Source of the DNA: Betaproteobacteria bacterium
Lineage (GTDB): Bacteria; Pseudomonadota; Gammaproteobacteria; Burkholderiales; CAIKXV01
Direction: 5' to 3'
DNA: 12,440 bases
NCBI GenBank assembly: GCA_947456915.1
Contig: CANGUQ010000065.1
Location: 1-12,440 of the forward strand
The translations under genes were made by a program, and so were the position numbers. A model generated the notes under the pieces. The model was not told where the DNA came from and did no database searches. It saw only the letters and a list, made by a program, of their open reading frames with translations. This document shows, piece after piece, positions 1 through 6,436 of the stretch. Numbering within the stretch: position 1 is the first letter of the stretch; every line of letters starts with the position of its first letter.

Positions 1-299
1 ACGCGTTCGCTGCCCTTGACGCCCGCGTCGTCGATCCAGCTGAACTCGAGCGGACCACTCGTCTCGGCGGTCATCCAGAACTGCAGATAGGGATTGGCCG
101 CGACGCCCGAGCCCAGCTCGGCGCGAAACACCTCGTTGCCGTTGTAGCGCGCAACGAGCAGGTTGATCACGTTGCGCGGAATCGGCCTGCCGCTCAGGTC
201 GAGCCGGTAGCCGGTCTCCATCACGTGCTGGATCACGATGCGCACGTCGAACACCTCGCCGCGGCGCACCGATTCCGGAACCCGTACCCGCGCGACCAT
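1..299 (-). CDS. soxZ: SoxZ, sulfur-carrier complex subunit (partial, C-terminus off the left edge)
   Basis: The first 99 residues of a SoxZ protein; the gene continues past base 1. SoxZ is the partner of SoxY in the periplasmic SoxYZ heterodimer, which carries sulfur intermediates on the SoxY cysteine. The translation starts MVARVRVPESVRRGEVFDVR and has the family landmarks: RGEVF near residue 14, the HVMETGYR segment near 25-32, IPRNVI near 41-46, YNGNEVFRAEL near 54-64, AANPYLQFWM near 70-79 and LEFSW near 87-91. There is no signal peptide, as expected for a protein exported together with a Tat-targeted SoxY. The start ATG lies one base after the soxY stop (TGAGATG), which indicates translational coupling. 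The usual SoxZ length is a little over 100 residues, so only a few residues should be missing. Family assignment is firm; the physiological substrate is uncertain because the neighbouring SoxY is atypical. Confidence 0.93.
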   Translation of the reverse strand, partial: MVARVRVPESVRRGEVFDVRIVIQHVMETGYRLDLSGRPIPRNVINLLVARYNGNEVFRAELGSGVAANPYLQFWMTAETSGPLEFSWIDDAGVKGSER

Positions 300-300
300 C

Positions 301-792
301 TCAGGACCCGTCCAGGCAGGCGGATTCGGTGACGACGACATCGGCGTGTCCGCTCCACCACGTGCCGTCGGAGAACTCCGCCAGGGCCAGCACGCGCTGC
401 GTGCCGTTGAGCCGTACACGAGTGGCCAGTTCGGTGCGCGGCGACCGCGCGTTGAAGTAGGCCTTGAGGATCACCGGCCGCGGATTGCGGTCGGACAGCA
501 GCGTGAGGCTGCGCACGTGGGGCTCGGCGCCGGGCACCCGGTCGACGACCACGCGCATCGCCACCGAGTGTCCGTTGTCGGCGAGCGGCGGCGTGTCGAC
601 CAGCACCCGCCCTTCGCGCACCGGAACCCCGCCGGTCAGCTTCGGCAGCAGCAAGGAGTAGCCCGCACCCAGCGGCGGCGGCGCCGTCGGCATCTGCGCG
701 CGGGCACCTGCGGCGAGCGGCAGCGTGGCGGCGAGCCCGGCGCATCGGGCGAGCCAGGCCAGCCACTGGCGCCGAAGCCGTTGCGAGCTCAT
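301..792 (-). CDS. soxY: SoxY-like sulfur carrier with a non-GGCGG carboxy-terminal arm
   Basis: A 163-residue SoxY homologue, the covalent carrier subunit of SoxYZ in the periplasm. Residues 1-32 form an export signal: RRQWLA at 7-12 resembles a twin-arginine motif, followed by a hydrophobic stretch and a likely AGARA|Q cleavage. The Ig-like SoxY domain follows, with TPPLADNGHSV (about 67-77), LTLLSDRNPRP (about 97-106) and RVRLNGTQRVLALAEFSDGTW (about 125-145). Canonical SoxY proteins end in a flexible GGCGG arm whose cysteine binds the substrate. Here the end is TESACLDGS, with Cys159 five residues from the terminus and no glycine arm. The only other cysteine (Cys17) is in the signal peptide, so the mature protein has a single cysteine. 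The gene lies 43 bases after soxX and one base before soxZ. I see no strong ribosome-binding site, so coupling to upstream genes is likely. Carrier function is probable; thiosulfate as substrate is not assured. Confidence 0.88.
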   Translation of the reverse strand: MSSQRLRRQWLAWLARCAGLAATLPLAAGARAQMPTAPPPLGAGYSLLLPKLTGGVPVREGRVLVDTPPLADNGHSVAMRVVVDRVPGAEPHVRSLTLLSDRNPRPVILKAYFNARSPRTELATRVRLNGTQRVLALAEFSDGTWWSGHADVVVTESACLDGS

Positions 793-835
793 GGGCAGGT
801 CATCTCGTCGTCCTCGATCGCGCCGTCATGCAGGC

Positions 836-1309
836 TCAGCGCAGCGTGAGCAGGTAGGCGACGACGTCCTCGATCTGCGCGGCCGAAAGAATCGTGGTGC
901 CGCGAAACTGGTTTGCCACCTGATGCAGTCCGTCGATCGCGAAGTAGCGCGGCATGATTGTCGCGCGATTCACGCGCGCCGGGTCAGCCACGCGCAGGCG
1001 CAGCTGGCCCGCGCTGAGCCGGCTCGCCACACCGTCGAGCGGCGGTGCCAGATTGCCCATGGGCCGACCGCCGGCATCGGGAACGCGGTGGCAGAGCAGG
1101 CAGTTGCCGTCGCGTCCGAACGCGATCTCGCGGCCACGATCCGCGTCGGCTGCGGTGGCGGCGAGCGCGAGCGGGATCGCGTCGCCGCGAACCGCAAACG
1201 GTGCCGCGTCGCGACCGCCCCGGGCGCAACCGGCAGCGAGCAGCACCGCGCAGACGACGACAGCTGCGCGGTCGATGCTCGAAGCCGGCCTGCTGCCCGC
1301 CGGGCGCAC
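836..1309 (-). CDS. soxX: SoxX, mono-heme cytochrome c of the Sox system
   Basis: A 157-residue class I c-type cytochrome of the SoxX family. SoxX normally pairs with SoxA, attaches the sulfur substrate to the SoxY cysteine and passes the electrons to a periplasmic cytochrome. The heme-binding motif is C70-LLC-H74 and the likely axial methionine is M119 in TIMPRY. SoxX landmarks are APPLDGVASRLS (88-99), LRLRVADP (103-110), TIMPRYFAIDGLHQVA (117-132) and ILSAAQIEDVVAYL (140-153). The start chosen is a GTG three bases after the stop of the molybdenum subunit (TAGCAGTG), because the only in-frame ATG downstream lies beyond the heme motif. The N-terminus then reads as a short basic part, a hydrophobic helix and LLAAGC, which could be a weak lipobox with lipidated Cys28. 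The same frame is open to 1549, but that extension overlaps the molybdenum gene and has no cytochrome character. Confidence 0.88.
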   Translation of the reverse strand: MRPAGSRPASSIDRAAVVVCAVLLAAGCARGGRDAAPFAVRGDAIPLALAATAADADRGREIAFGRDGNCLLCHRVPDAGGRPMGNLAPPLDGVASRLSAGQLRLRVADPARVNRATIMPRYFAIDGLHQVANQFRGTTILSAAQIEDVVAYLLTLR

Positions 1310-1311
1310 TG

Positions 1312-3618
1312 CTAGATGAACGTGAAGCCTTCGTTCTTCAGCGGCGTGCTGCGTACCGGCCTGCCGATCGCCGCGGCGATCGCATTCATCACGGCGGGTG
1401 CCGTGACACAGATCGTCGGCTCGCCGACGCCACCCCAGAAATCCCAGGTCGGAGCGATCACCGTCTCCACCCGCGGGAACGTGGCCAGCCGCATGATCTC
1501 GTAGGTGTTGAAGTTCAACTCGTTGATGCGTCCGTTGGTCACCGTGCACTCGCCGTAGAAGGCCGCGGTGAGGCCGTAGGCGACCGAGCCTTCGACCTGG
1601 GCGGCGATCTGGTCCGGATTGACCTGATGCCCGCAGTCGGTACCCAGCACCAGCCGGTGCACCTTGATCTGCTTCTTCGCGTTCACCGAAACCTCGGCCA
1701 CTGCTGCGGAGTAGCTGGCGTAGCCCATGAACTGGGCGATGCCGCGATGCACGCCGCGCGGCAGCGGCTTGCCCCAGCCGGCACGTTCCGCGGTCGCGTT
1801 CAGAACCCCGAGATGCTTGGGATGGTTCTTCATCAGCACACGCCGGAACTCGAGCGGATCACGCCTCGCGAGCCGCGCCACCTCGTCCATGAAACACTCG
1901 AGATAGATGCCGTTCTGCGTGGTGTTCACCCCGCGCCACGGCCCCGGCGGCACGTGCGTGTTGCGCATCGCGTACTCGATCAGCAGATTCGGCACCGTGT
2001 AGCCGATCTGCGCATCGCCCGGCTCCTGCCACATGCCCTGCAGCTGGCGCACGTCGCGGCCGTCCTTGATCGCGCCGGGATTGAGCGCCGCGTTGATCGA
2101 CTGACCCGACACCCGCACGTGCAGGCCGACCAGTTCGCCCTTCTCGTCCACACCCGCTTCCATCCTGCACATCGAGATCGGACGGTAGAAGTCCTGCGCC
2201 TGATCCTCCTCGCGGCTCCAGATCAGCTTGACCGGCACGCCCGGGAACTGGCGGCCGATCAGGACCGACTGGCGGATGAAGTCGGGCACCGTCACCCGGC
2301 GCCCGAAGCCGCCGCCGAGATTGTGGTTGTAGACCTCGCACTGCGCGAGCGGCAACCCCGAGGTCTCCGCGAGAGCGGCGTGCGCCAGTTCCTGATTCTG
2401 CGTCGCCACCCAGATCTCGCCGCGATCGGCGCTGATGCGGGCGGTACAGACCATCGGCTCCATCGTCGCGTGCGCGAGGAAGGGCGCCGAGTAGGTCGCC
2501 TCGATGCGGCGCGCTGCCCCCGCGATCGCCTTGCGCGCGTCGCCGAAATTGCTGTCGGCGAACGCATCGTTCGAGGTGAGCCCGGTGCGCAGGTGGGCAT
2601 CGATCGTCCTGCTCGACACCTTCGCGTTCTCGCCCTCGTCCCACACGATCGGCAATGCGTCGAGCGCGGTCTTCGCCCGCCACCACGTGTCTGCGACTAC
2701 CGCCACCGTGCTGTCGTTGACACGCACGACACCGCGTACGCCGGGCATGCCCGTGACCTTCGCCTGATCGAAGCTCACCAGCCGCCCGCCGAACACCGGG
2801 CACTGCCTGACCGCCGCGTTGAGCATGCCGGGCAGCCGCACGTCGATCGAGAAGATCTGCCGACCGTCGACCTTCGGTGCGGTATCGAGCCGACGCATCG
2901 GCTGTCCGGCGACGCGCCACTGCTTCGGCGACTTGAGCACGATCGACTTCGCGTCCGGCGGGGTGAGCTTCGCCGCCGCAGCAGCCACTTCCCCGTAGCG
3001 CACGCTGCGGCCGGACGCAGCGTGCGTGATCACGCCGCGCGCCACCGTCAGCTCGGCGGCCGGGACCTGCAGGCTGTCCGCCGCCGCCTGCACCAGCATG
3101 ATGCGCGCTGCAGCGCCCCCCCGCCGCACGAAGTCGTGCGAGGTGCGGATGCCGCGGCTGCCGCCGGTCGACATGTCGCCCCAGACGCGCTTGCGCGCGA
3201 AGTTGCGCCCGGCGGTGACCGCCTCGAGCCGCACACGGCTCCAGTCGCACTCGAGTTCCTCGCAGACCAGCTGCGCGAGGCCGGTGTGCGTGCCCTGCCC
3301 CATCTCGGATCGGGCTACGCGAACGACCACGGTGTCGTCGGGTCGCACGACCACCCACGCATTGATCTCGGGTACGGCCGCGGTGTCGCCAGACTGCGCG
3401 GCCGCGGTCCCGCCGAAGGGAACGTTGAATCCGAGCGCGAGACCACCGCCGGCGAGTGTGCCGCCGACGATGAACCGCCGCCGTCGCGGATCGCGCGGAC
3501 CCGTGCGCTGTGCCGGGGATCGGGCCGCAGTGCCGGGCGCCGCAACCGCGCCGGGCGACCGGTTCACGCTGTCGGCGGGCGCTGCATCGAGGGAGCAGGA
3601 GTTCGAGGTATCGGTCAT
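1312..3618 (-). CDS. Molybdopterin-binding large subunit of a xanthine dehydrogenase/IorB-type hydroxylase
   Basis: A 768-residue catalytic subunit of the molybdenum hydroxylase family, closest in layout to the large subunit of isoquinoline 1-oxidoreductase and periplasmic aldehyde dehydrogenases. These enzymes add a water-derived oxygen to C-H bonds of heterocycles or aldehydes. Residues 45-64 carry RRRRFIVGG plus a hydrophobic stretch, a Tat-type signal or anchor typical of the IorB group. Later motifs are SEMGQGTHTGLAQL (104-117), FLAHATMEPM (380-389), LGGGFGRR (434-441), PPGPWRGV (557-564) and GVGEP, whose Glu733 is the expected catalytic base beside molybdenum. There is no FAD domain, so electrons should pass to the [2Fe-2S] subunit and then to a cytochrome. 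The gene follows the small subunit by 30 bases with a GGAGA site 8 bases before the ATG, and soxX starts immediately after it. The substrate cannot be determined. Confidence 0.9.
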   Translation of the reverse strand: MTDTSNSCSLDAAPADSVNRSPGAVAAPGTAARSPAQRTGPRDPRRRRFIVGGTLAGGGLALGFNVPFGGTAAAQSGDTAAVPEINAWVVVRPDDTVVVRVARSEMGQGTHTGLAQLVCEELECDWSRVRLEAVTAGRNFARKRVWGDMSTGGSRGIRTSHDFVRRGGAAARIMLVQAAADSLQVPAAELTVARGVITHAASGRSVRYGEVAAAAAKLTPPDAKSIVLKSPKQWRVAGQPMRRLDTAPKVDGRQIFSIDVRLPGMLNAAVRQCPVFGGRLVSFDQAKVTGMPGVRGVVRVNDSTVAVVADTWWRAKTALDALPIVWDEGENAKVSSRTIDAHLRTGLTSNDAFADSNFGDARKAIAGAARRIEATYSAPFLAHATMEPMVCTARISADRGEIWVATQNQELAHAALAETSGLPLAQCEVYNHNLGGGFGRRVTVPDFIRQSVLIGRQFPGVPVKLIWSREEDQAQDFYRPISMCRMEAGVDEKGELVGLHVRVSGQSINAALNPGAIKDGRDVRQLQGMWQEPGDAQIGYTVPNLLIEYAMRNTHVPPGPWRGVNTTQNGIYLECFMDEVARLARRDPLEFRRVLMKNHPKHLGVLNATAERAGWGKPLPRGVHRGIAQFMGYASYSAAVAEVSVNAKKQIKVHRLVLGTDCGHQVNPDQIAAQVEGSVAYGLTAAFYGECTVTNGRINELNFNTYEIMRLATFPRVETVIAPTWDFWGGVGEPTICVTAPAVMNAIAAAIGRPVRSTPLKNEGFTFI

Positions 3619-3648
3619 GGTGTCAGTCTCCGGGCGATGGCGGCGGGA

Positions 3649-4227
3649 TCAGGCTTCGTTGCGCGTGCCGGAGTCGGCCACACGCCCGGCCGCCGCCGCC
3701 TCGCTCGCGAGCAGCACGGGACGCGCTGCGTCCGCGCCGTCGACCACCTGCCACACCGATCCGTTGCCCGGCGTCTTCGCAGTACCGGCGACACTGTGGA
3801 TCGCTGCGCGGATGCGCTGGTAGGTACCGCAGCGGCAGATGTTGGTCATCGCCGCATCGATGTCGCGATCCGTGGGCCTGGGATTCGCACGCAGCAGCGC
3901 TGCTGCCGCCATGATCTGTCCGGACTGGCAGTACCCGCACTGCGGCACGTCGAACGCCACCCACGCGCGCTGCAGCGGGTGCGAGCCGTCGGCCGACAGG
4001 CCCTCGATGGTGGTGATCTGCTGCTTCGCGCTCAGCGCCGACACCGGGATCGCGCACGAGCGCATCACCTGCCCGTCGATGTGCACGCTGCAGGCGCCGC
4101 ACTGCGCTACGCCGCATCCGTACTTCGTGCCGGTCATGCCGAGTTGCTCGCGCAGCGCCCAGAGCAGCGGCGTGCCGGGTTCGGCGTCGAACGACACCTG
4201 TTTTCCATTGACGGTCAGCGTGATCAT
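3649..4227 (-). CDS. [2Fe-2S] small subunit of the molybdenum hydroxylase (IorA/CoxS type)
   Basis: A 192-residue electron-transfer subunit with two [2Fe-2S] clusters. The N-terminal plant-ferredoxin-like domain supplies C38, C43, C46 and C58 ([18 protein letters not shown]). The C-terminal helical domain supplies C97, C100, C131 and C133 ([10 protein letters not shown] and [11 protein letters not shown]). All eight ligands are present. Related subunits usually end near residue 150-160; here an Ala-rich tail of about 35 residues follows, with no recognisable motif. The protein has no signal of its own and is probably exported folded with its Tat-bearing partner, as is usual in the family. It is the first gene of the operon. 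AAGGAGGAG lies five bases before the ATG, the strongest ribosome-binding site in the window, and a promoter-like sequence lies further upstream. The family call is secure. Confidence 0.93.
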   Translation of the reverse strand: MITLTVNGKQVSFDAEPGTPLLWALREQLGMTGTKYGCGVAQCGACSVHIDGQVMRSCAIPVSALSAKQQITTIEGLSADGSHPLQRAWVAFDVPQCGYCQSGQIMAAAALLRANPRPTDRDIDAAMTNICRCGTYQRIRAAIHSVAGTAKTPGNGSVWQVVDGADAARPVLLASEAAAAGRVADSGTRNEA

Positions 4228-4230
4228 TGC

Positions 4231-4239
4231 GCTCCTCCT
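4231..4239 (-). promoter_or_regulatory. Strong ribosome-binding site of the molybdenum hydroxylase operon
   Basis: On the minus strand AAGGAGGAG precedes the ATG at 4227, a near-complete match to the 16S rRNA tail. It fixes the start of the small subunit and suggests high translation of the first gene. Downstream genes in the operon have much weaker sites. Confidence 0.75.
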
Positions 4240-4313
4240 TGGCTGGTGCAGCTCGTTCTGTCGTTACGCTCGCCGCGCGCGGGCGTGTCCTCGACGCGGT
4301 CTCGGGCACGCGG

Positions 4314-4343
4314 AGCGTATTACCCGGGATCGCGCGCGGTCAA
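4314..4343 (-). promoter_or_regulatory. Candidate sigma70-type promoter of the Mo-hydroxylase/sox operon
   Basis: The minus strand reads TTGACC (4343-4338), an 18-base spacer, then TACGCT (4319-4314); an overlapping TAATAC would give a 15-base spacer. Transcription would start near 4307 and leave a leader of about 80 bases before the small-subunit ATG. This lies in the 232-base gap between the PaaK-like gene and the Mo small subunit (4228-4459), the largest gap on the minus-strand side. I see no clear terminator or operator repeat in that gap. The call rests on a single -35/-10 match in GC-rich DNA. Confidence 0.45.
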
Positions 4344-4459
4344 GCCGGCACGTGCGGGTCCCTCGCGACGCCTCCGCACACCGACTCTCGCGATCGCAGG
4401 ACGATCCGCCAGAATGTCAGGCACATGGCACCTCGCGACGTTGCCCCCGCCCTGCCGCC

Positions 4460-5605
4460 TCAGCCTGGCCTCGCCCGCCCTTCGATGTGCGCGAGTACCG
4501 GCAGCGTGCGCCCGCAGTCGCAGGCGCCGCCCGCGGTTGCCCGATCGCCGGTGTCGTAGCGCACGAACGGCATCGCGAAGTTGTGCAGCGAGGTCACCAC
4601 CACCCGGCCGGTCGCGCCAGCGGGCACCGGCTGACCGTGCTCGTCGAGCAGTTCGAGCAGCACGCCTTCCGACTGCACGTGGTAATGCGGGTGCCGCGGA
4701 CACTGCAGCGCGAGGTAGCCGAGTGCCTTCGTCGAATAGCTGTCGACGAGCGGCACGCCGAATACACGCTGGCACACGTCGCGCTGCTCGGCGGTGACCC
4801 CCTCGGCCACGCTGCGCAGATCGGCGAGCGCCGGCGGGCGTTCGCCTGTCTGCTCGAACCAGCGCGCCAGCGCGAGCAGATTGCTCGGGTGGCTGATCAG
4901 GCTGGCGGGCGCCTGCTCGATCAGCCAGCGCGCCTGCGTCTGCACGTCGTGATCGATGTGCAGCCCCACCGCCGGACCGGTGACGCACAGCTCGGCGGTG
5001 GCCAACCCCCAGTTCGTCTCCTGCACGCTCGCCATCGGCAGCCGTCGGATCGCCGCGAGCTTGCCGCGCAGATCGCGCCGGTGCCAGAGGTGGTCGCGCA
5101 GCGTGAACGCACGCCACATGAACTGCATGAGCTCGCTTGCGCGAAAGGCGAGCGGCGGCGCAGTCGTGCCCGAGGTCTCGCCGCTCAGCACTCGCCCGTG
5201 ATCGGCAGGCAGCGTCGGGCTGAACGCGCGCTCGCCCGCCTGCTGCAGCATCGCGCGCGTGACCACCGGCAGCTGCGCGAACCGCGACGGCGTCAGCGCA
5301 TCGCGGGCGGGGTCGAACCGCGTACCGCCCCCGTCCGGCGCGGGACCACAGCCCGCCTCGCGCCACAGCTCCCGGTAGAACGGCACGCTGAGCGCCGCGT
5401 GGCGCACGACCTCGCGCGCCTGCACCATCTGCAGCGCCAGCAGGCGCGCCGGGGACAGTCGCTCGGTGCGCTCGAGCTGCCAGATCATCGCCAGCATCGC
5501 CTCGCCGCCGCGGGCGGGAAACACCGGCCAGCGCGCACCGGCGAGCGTCGAGTGCATCGGCAGACCGGCGACGGGCGACTCCCCCCCGACGGCCTGCTGC
5601 GACAT
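4460..5605 (-). CDS. PaaK-like adenylate-forming protein lacking the C-terminal lid domain
   Basis: A 381-residue member of the phenylacetate-CoA ligase (PaaK/CapK) group of AMP-binding enzymes, which activate carboxylic acids as acyl-adenylates. The ATP-loop motif SGETSGTTAPP is at 141-151. Other matches are DSYSTKALGYLALQCP (288-303), YHVQSEGVLLELLD (308-321), VRYDTGDRA (348-356) and a CDCGRTLP motif (362-369). Two things are odd. First, the chain stops at HIEGRARPG, where family members continue with about 100 residues of lid domain that normally carries the catalytic lysine; none of the frames I read beyond the stop looks like that domain. Second, the YGxSE-type motif reads YSTKA, without the usual glutamate. 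The start ATG lies two bases after the stop of the outer-membrane gene (TGAGCATG). It may be a degenerate enzyme, or a stand-alone adenylation or binding domain. Its natural acid is unknown. Confidence 0.75.
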   Translation of the reverse strand: MSQQAVGGESPVAGLPMHSTLAGARWPVFPARGGEAMLAMIWQLERTERLSPARLLALQMVQAREVVRHAALSVPFYRELWREAGCGPAPDGGGTRFDPARDALTPSRFAQLPVVTRAMLQQAGERAFSPTLPADHGRVLSGETSGTTAPPLAFRASELMQFMWRAFTLRDHLWHRRDLRGKLAAIRRLPMASVQETNWGLATAELCVTGPAVGLHIDHDVQTQARWLIEQAPASLISHPSNLLALARWFEQTGERPPALADLRSVAEGVTAEQRDVCQRVFGVPLVDSYSTKALGYLALQCPRHPHYHVQSEGVLLELLDEHGQPVPAGATGRVVVTSLHNFAMPFVRYDTGDRATAGGACDCGRTLPVLAHIEGRARPG

Positions 5606-5607
5606 GC

Positions 5608-6354
5608 TCAGAACCGGGCAGTGACGGACACCACGGCGTACTGGAAGCGGCTCATCGTGTAGACGGTGCTGTTGTTCGCCCCGCCGTCGAGCATGCGCCA
5701 GCCGGCGGAGATGGCGAGGTCCGGAGTGATGTCGTAGCCGACCTTGGCCGCGACGTCGAAGGCGCGACCGCCGGGCCCGACCAGACCGTCGACGTCGCCG
5801 ATCAGCCGCCAGCGCGGCCCCAGCCGCTGCTCGGCACGCAGGTGCAGCAGCGGCACGACGCCGGTGTCGGTGCGCTCCGCGAAGACGCCGCCCTGGCGCA
5901 GCGAGATCGCCGCATCGCGCACCTTGAGCATCGCGCCCACCTTGACCTGCTGATCCGGCCGGTCGATCCAGAGATAGCGGTAGCCGAGTCGCCACGAATC
6001 GAACTGGAAGCGGCCCTGCGTGGCAGTGCCGGCGGCGAAACTGCGCCCCTCGAACGCGACTGCCGAAGGCAGCGTGCCGGTGCCCGACACGGACAGCGGC
6101 GCGTACACCGCGCGCACCTCGTGACGCGGGCGCCACTCGTGCGAGAGCTCCAGCCTGCCCTGGGTGCTTGCTCCCGAACCGGTGAGACCGTCGAGCGCGA
6201 AGCGGCTGCCCGCCGCGGTGTTGGGCGACTGCACGTCGATCCGCGACGTCCACACCGCCTGCGCCTCGACCTCGAACGTCGTGGCCGGGCGCGACTGCGC
6301 GAATGCGCCGGCGCTCGCCACCACCATCACGCAGCATGCCGCCTTCCGGATCAT
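5608..6354 (-). CDS. Outer-membrane beta-barrel protein of unknown function
   Basis: A 248-residue protein I do not recognise as a named family. It has a Sec signal peptide (residues 1-19, cleavage near AGAFA|QS). The body alternates polar and hydrophobic residues with many aromatics, as in transmembrane beta strands: LELSHEWRPRHEVRAVYAPL (68-87), FDSWRLGYRYLWI near 118-130, and repeated short strands to the end. It ends in VSVTARF, a terminal phenylalanine typical of proteins assembled by the BAM machinery. The start is supported by GGGAGGAG closely upstream of the ATG. The gene follows the decarboxylase by 82 bases and precedes the PaaK-like gene by two. It might be a small porin, lipid-modifying barrel or surface sensor; the sequence does not decide between these. 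Confidence 0.7.
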   Translation of the reverse strand: MIRKAACCVMVVASAGAFAQSRPATTFEVEAQAVWTSRIDVQSPNTAAGSRFALDGLTGSGASTQGRLELSHEWRPRHEVRAVYAPLSVSGTGTLPSAVAFEGRSFAAGTATQGRFQFDSWRLGYRYLWIDRPDQQVKVGAMLKVRDAAISLRQGGVFAERTDTGVVPLLHLRAEQRLGPRWRLIGDVDGLVGPGGRAFDVAAKVGYDITPDLAISAGWRMLDGGANNSTVYTMSRFQYAVVSVTARF

Positions 6355-6436
6355 CAGCTCCTCCCGAGTCGACGCCGGCAGTGCGAGGCGTACAGCGGCG
6401 CAGCCGCCGCGCCCGAAGATCCGGCAGCGGTGGCGT

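Noticed and set aside
836..1549. A 237-residue version of the cytochrome starting at 1549
   Set aside because: The extra N-terminal part overlaps the catalytic end of the Mo large subunit and has no signal or heme character; the GTG at 1309 gives a normal SoxX with an export signal.
1045..4797. A 1250-residue plus-strand open frame
   Set aside because: It runs antisense to the Mo subunits and the end of the PaaK-like gene. Its composition (Arg, Ala, His rich, no motifs) is what high G/C third positions produce on the opposite strand.
4320..5366. A 348-residue minus-strand frame overlapping the PaaK-like gene as a possible frameshifted continuation
   Set aside because: Its translation beyond 4460 has no similarity to the PaaK lid domain and the rest is an out-of-frame Arg/Ala-rich shadow.
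6355..6436. Promoter or terminator between the decarboxylase and the barrel gene
   Set aside because: Apart from the barrel gene's ribosome-binding site I found no convincing -35/-10 pair or stem with a T run in these 82 bases.
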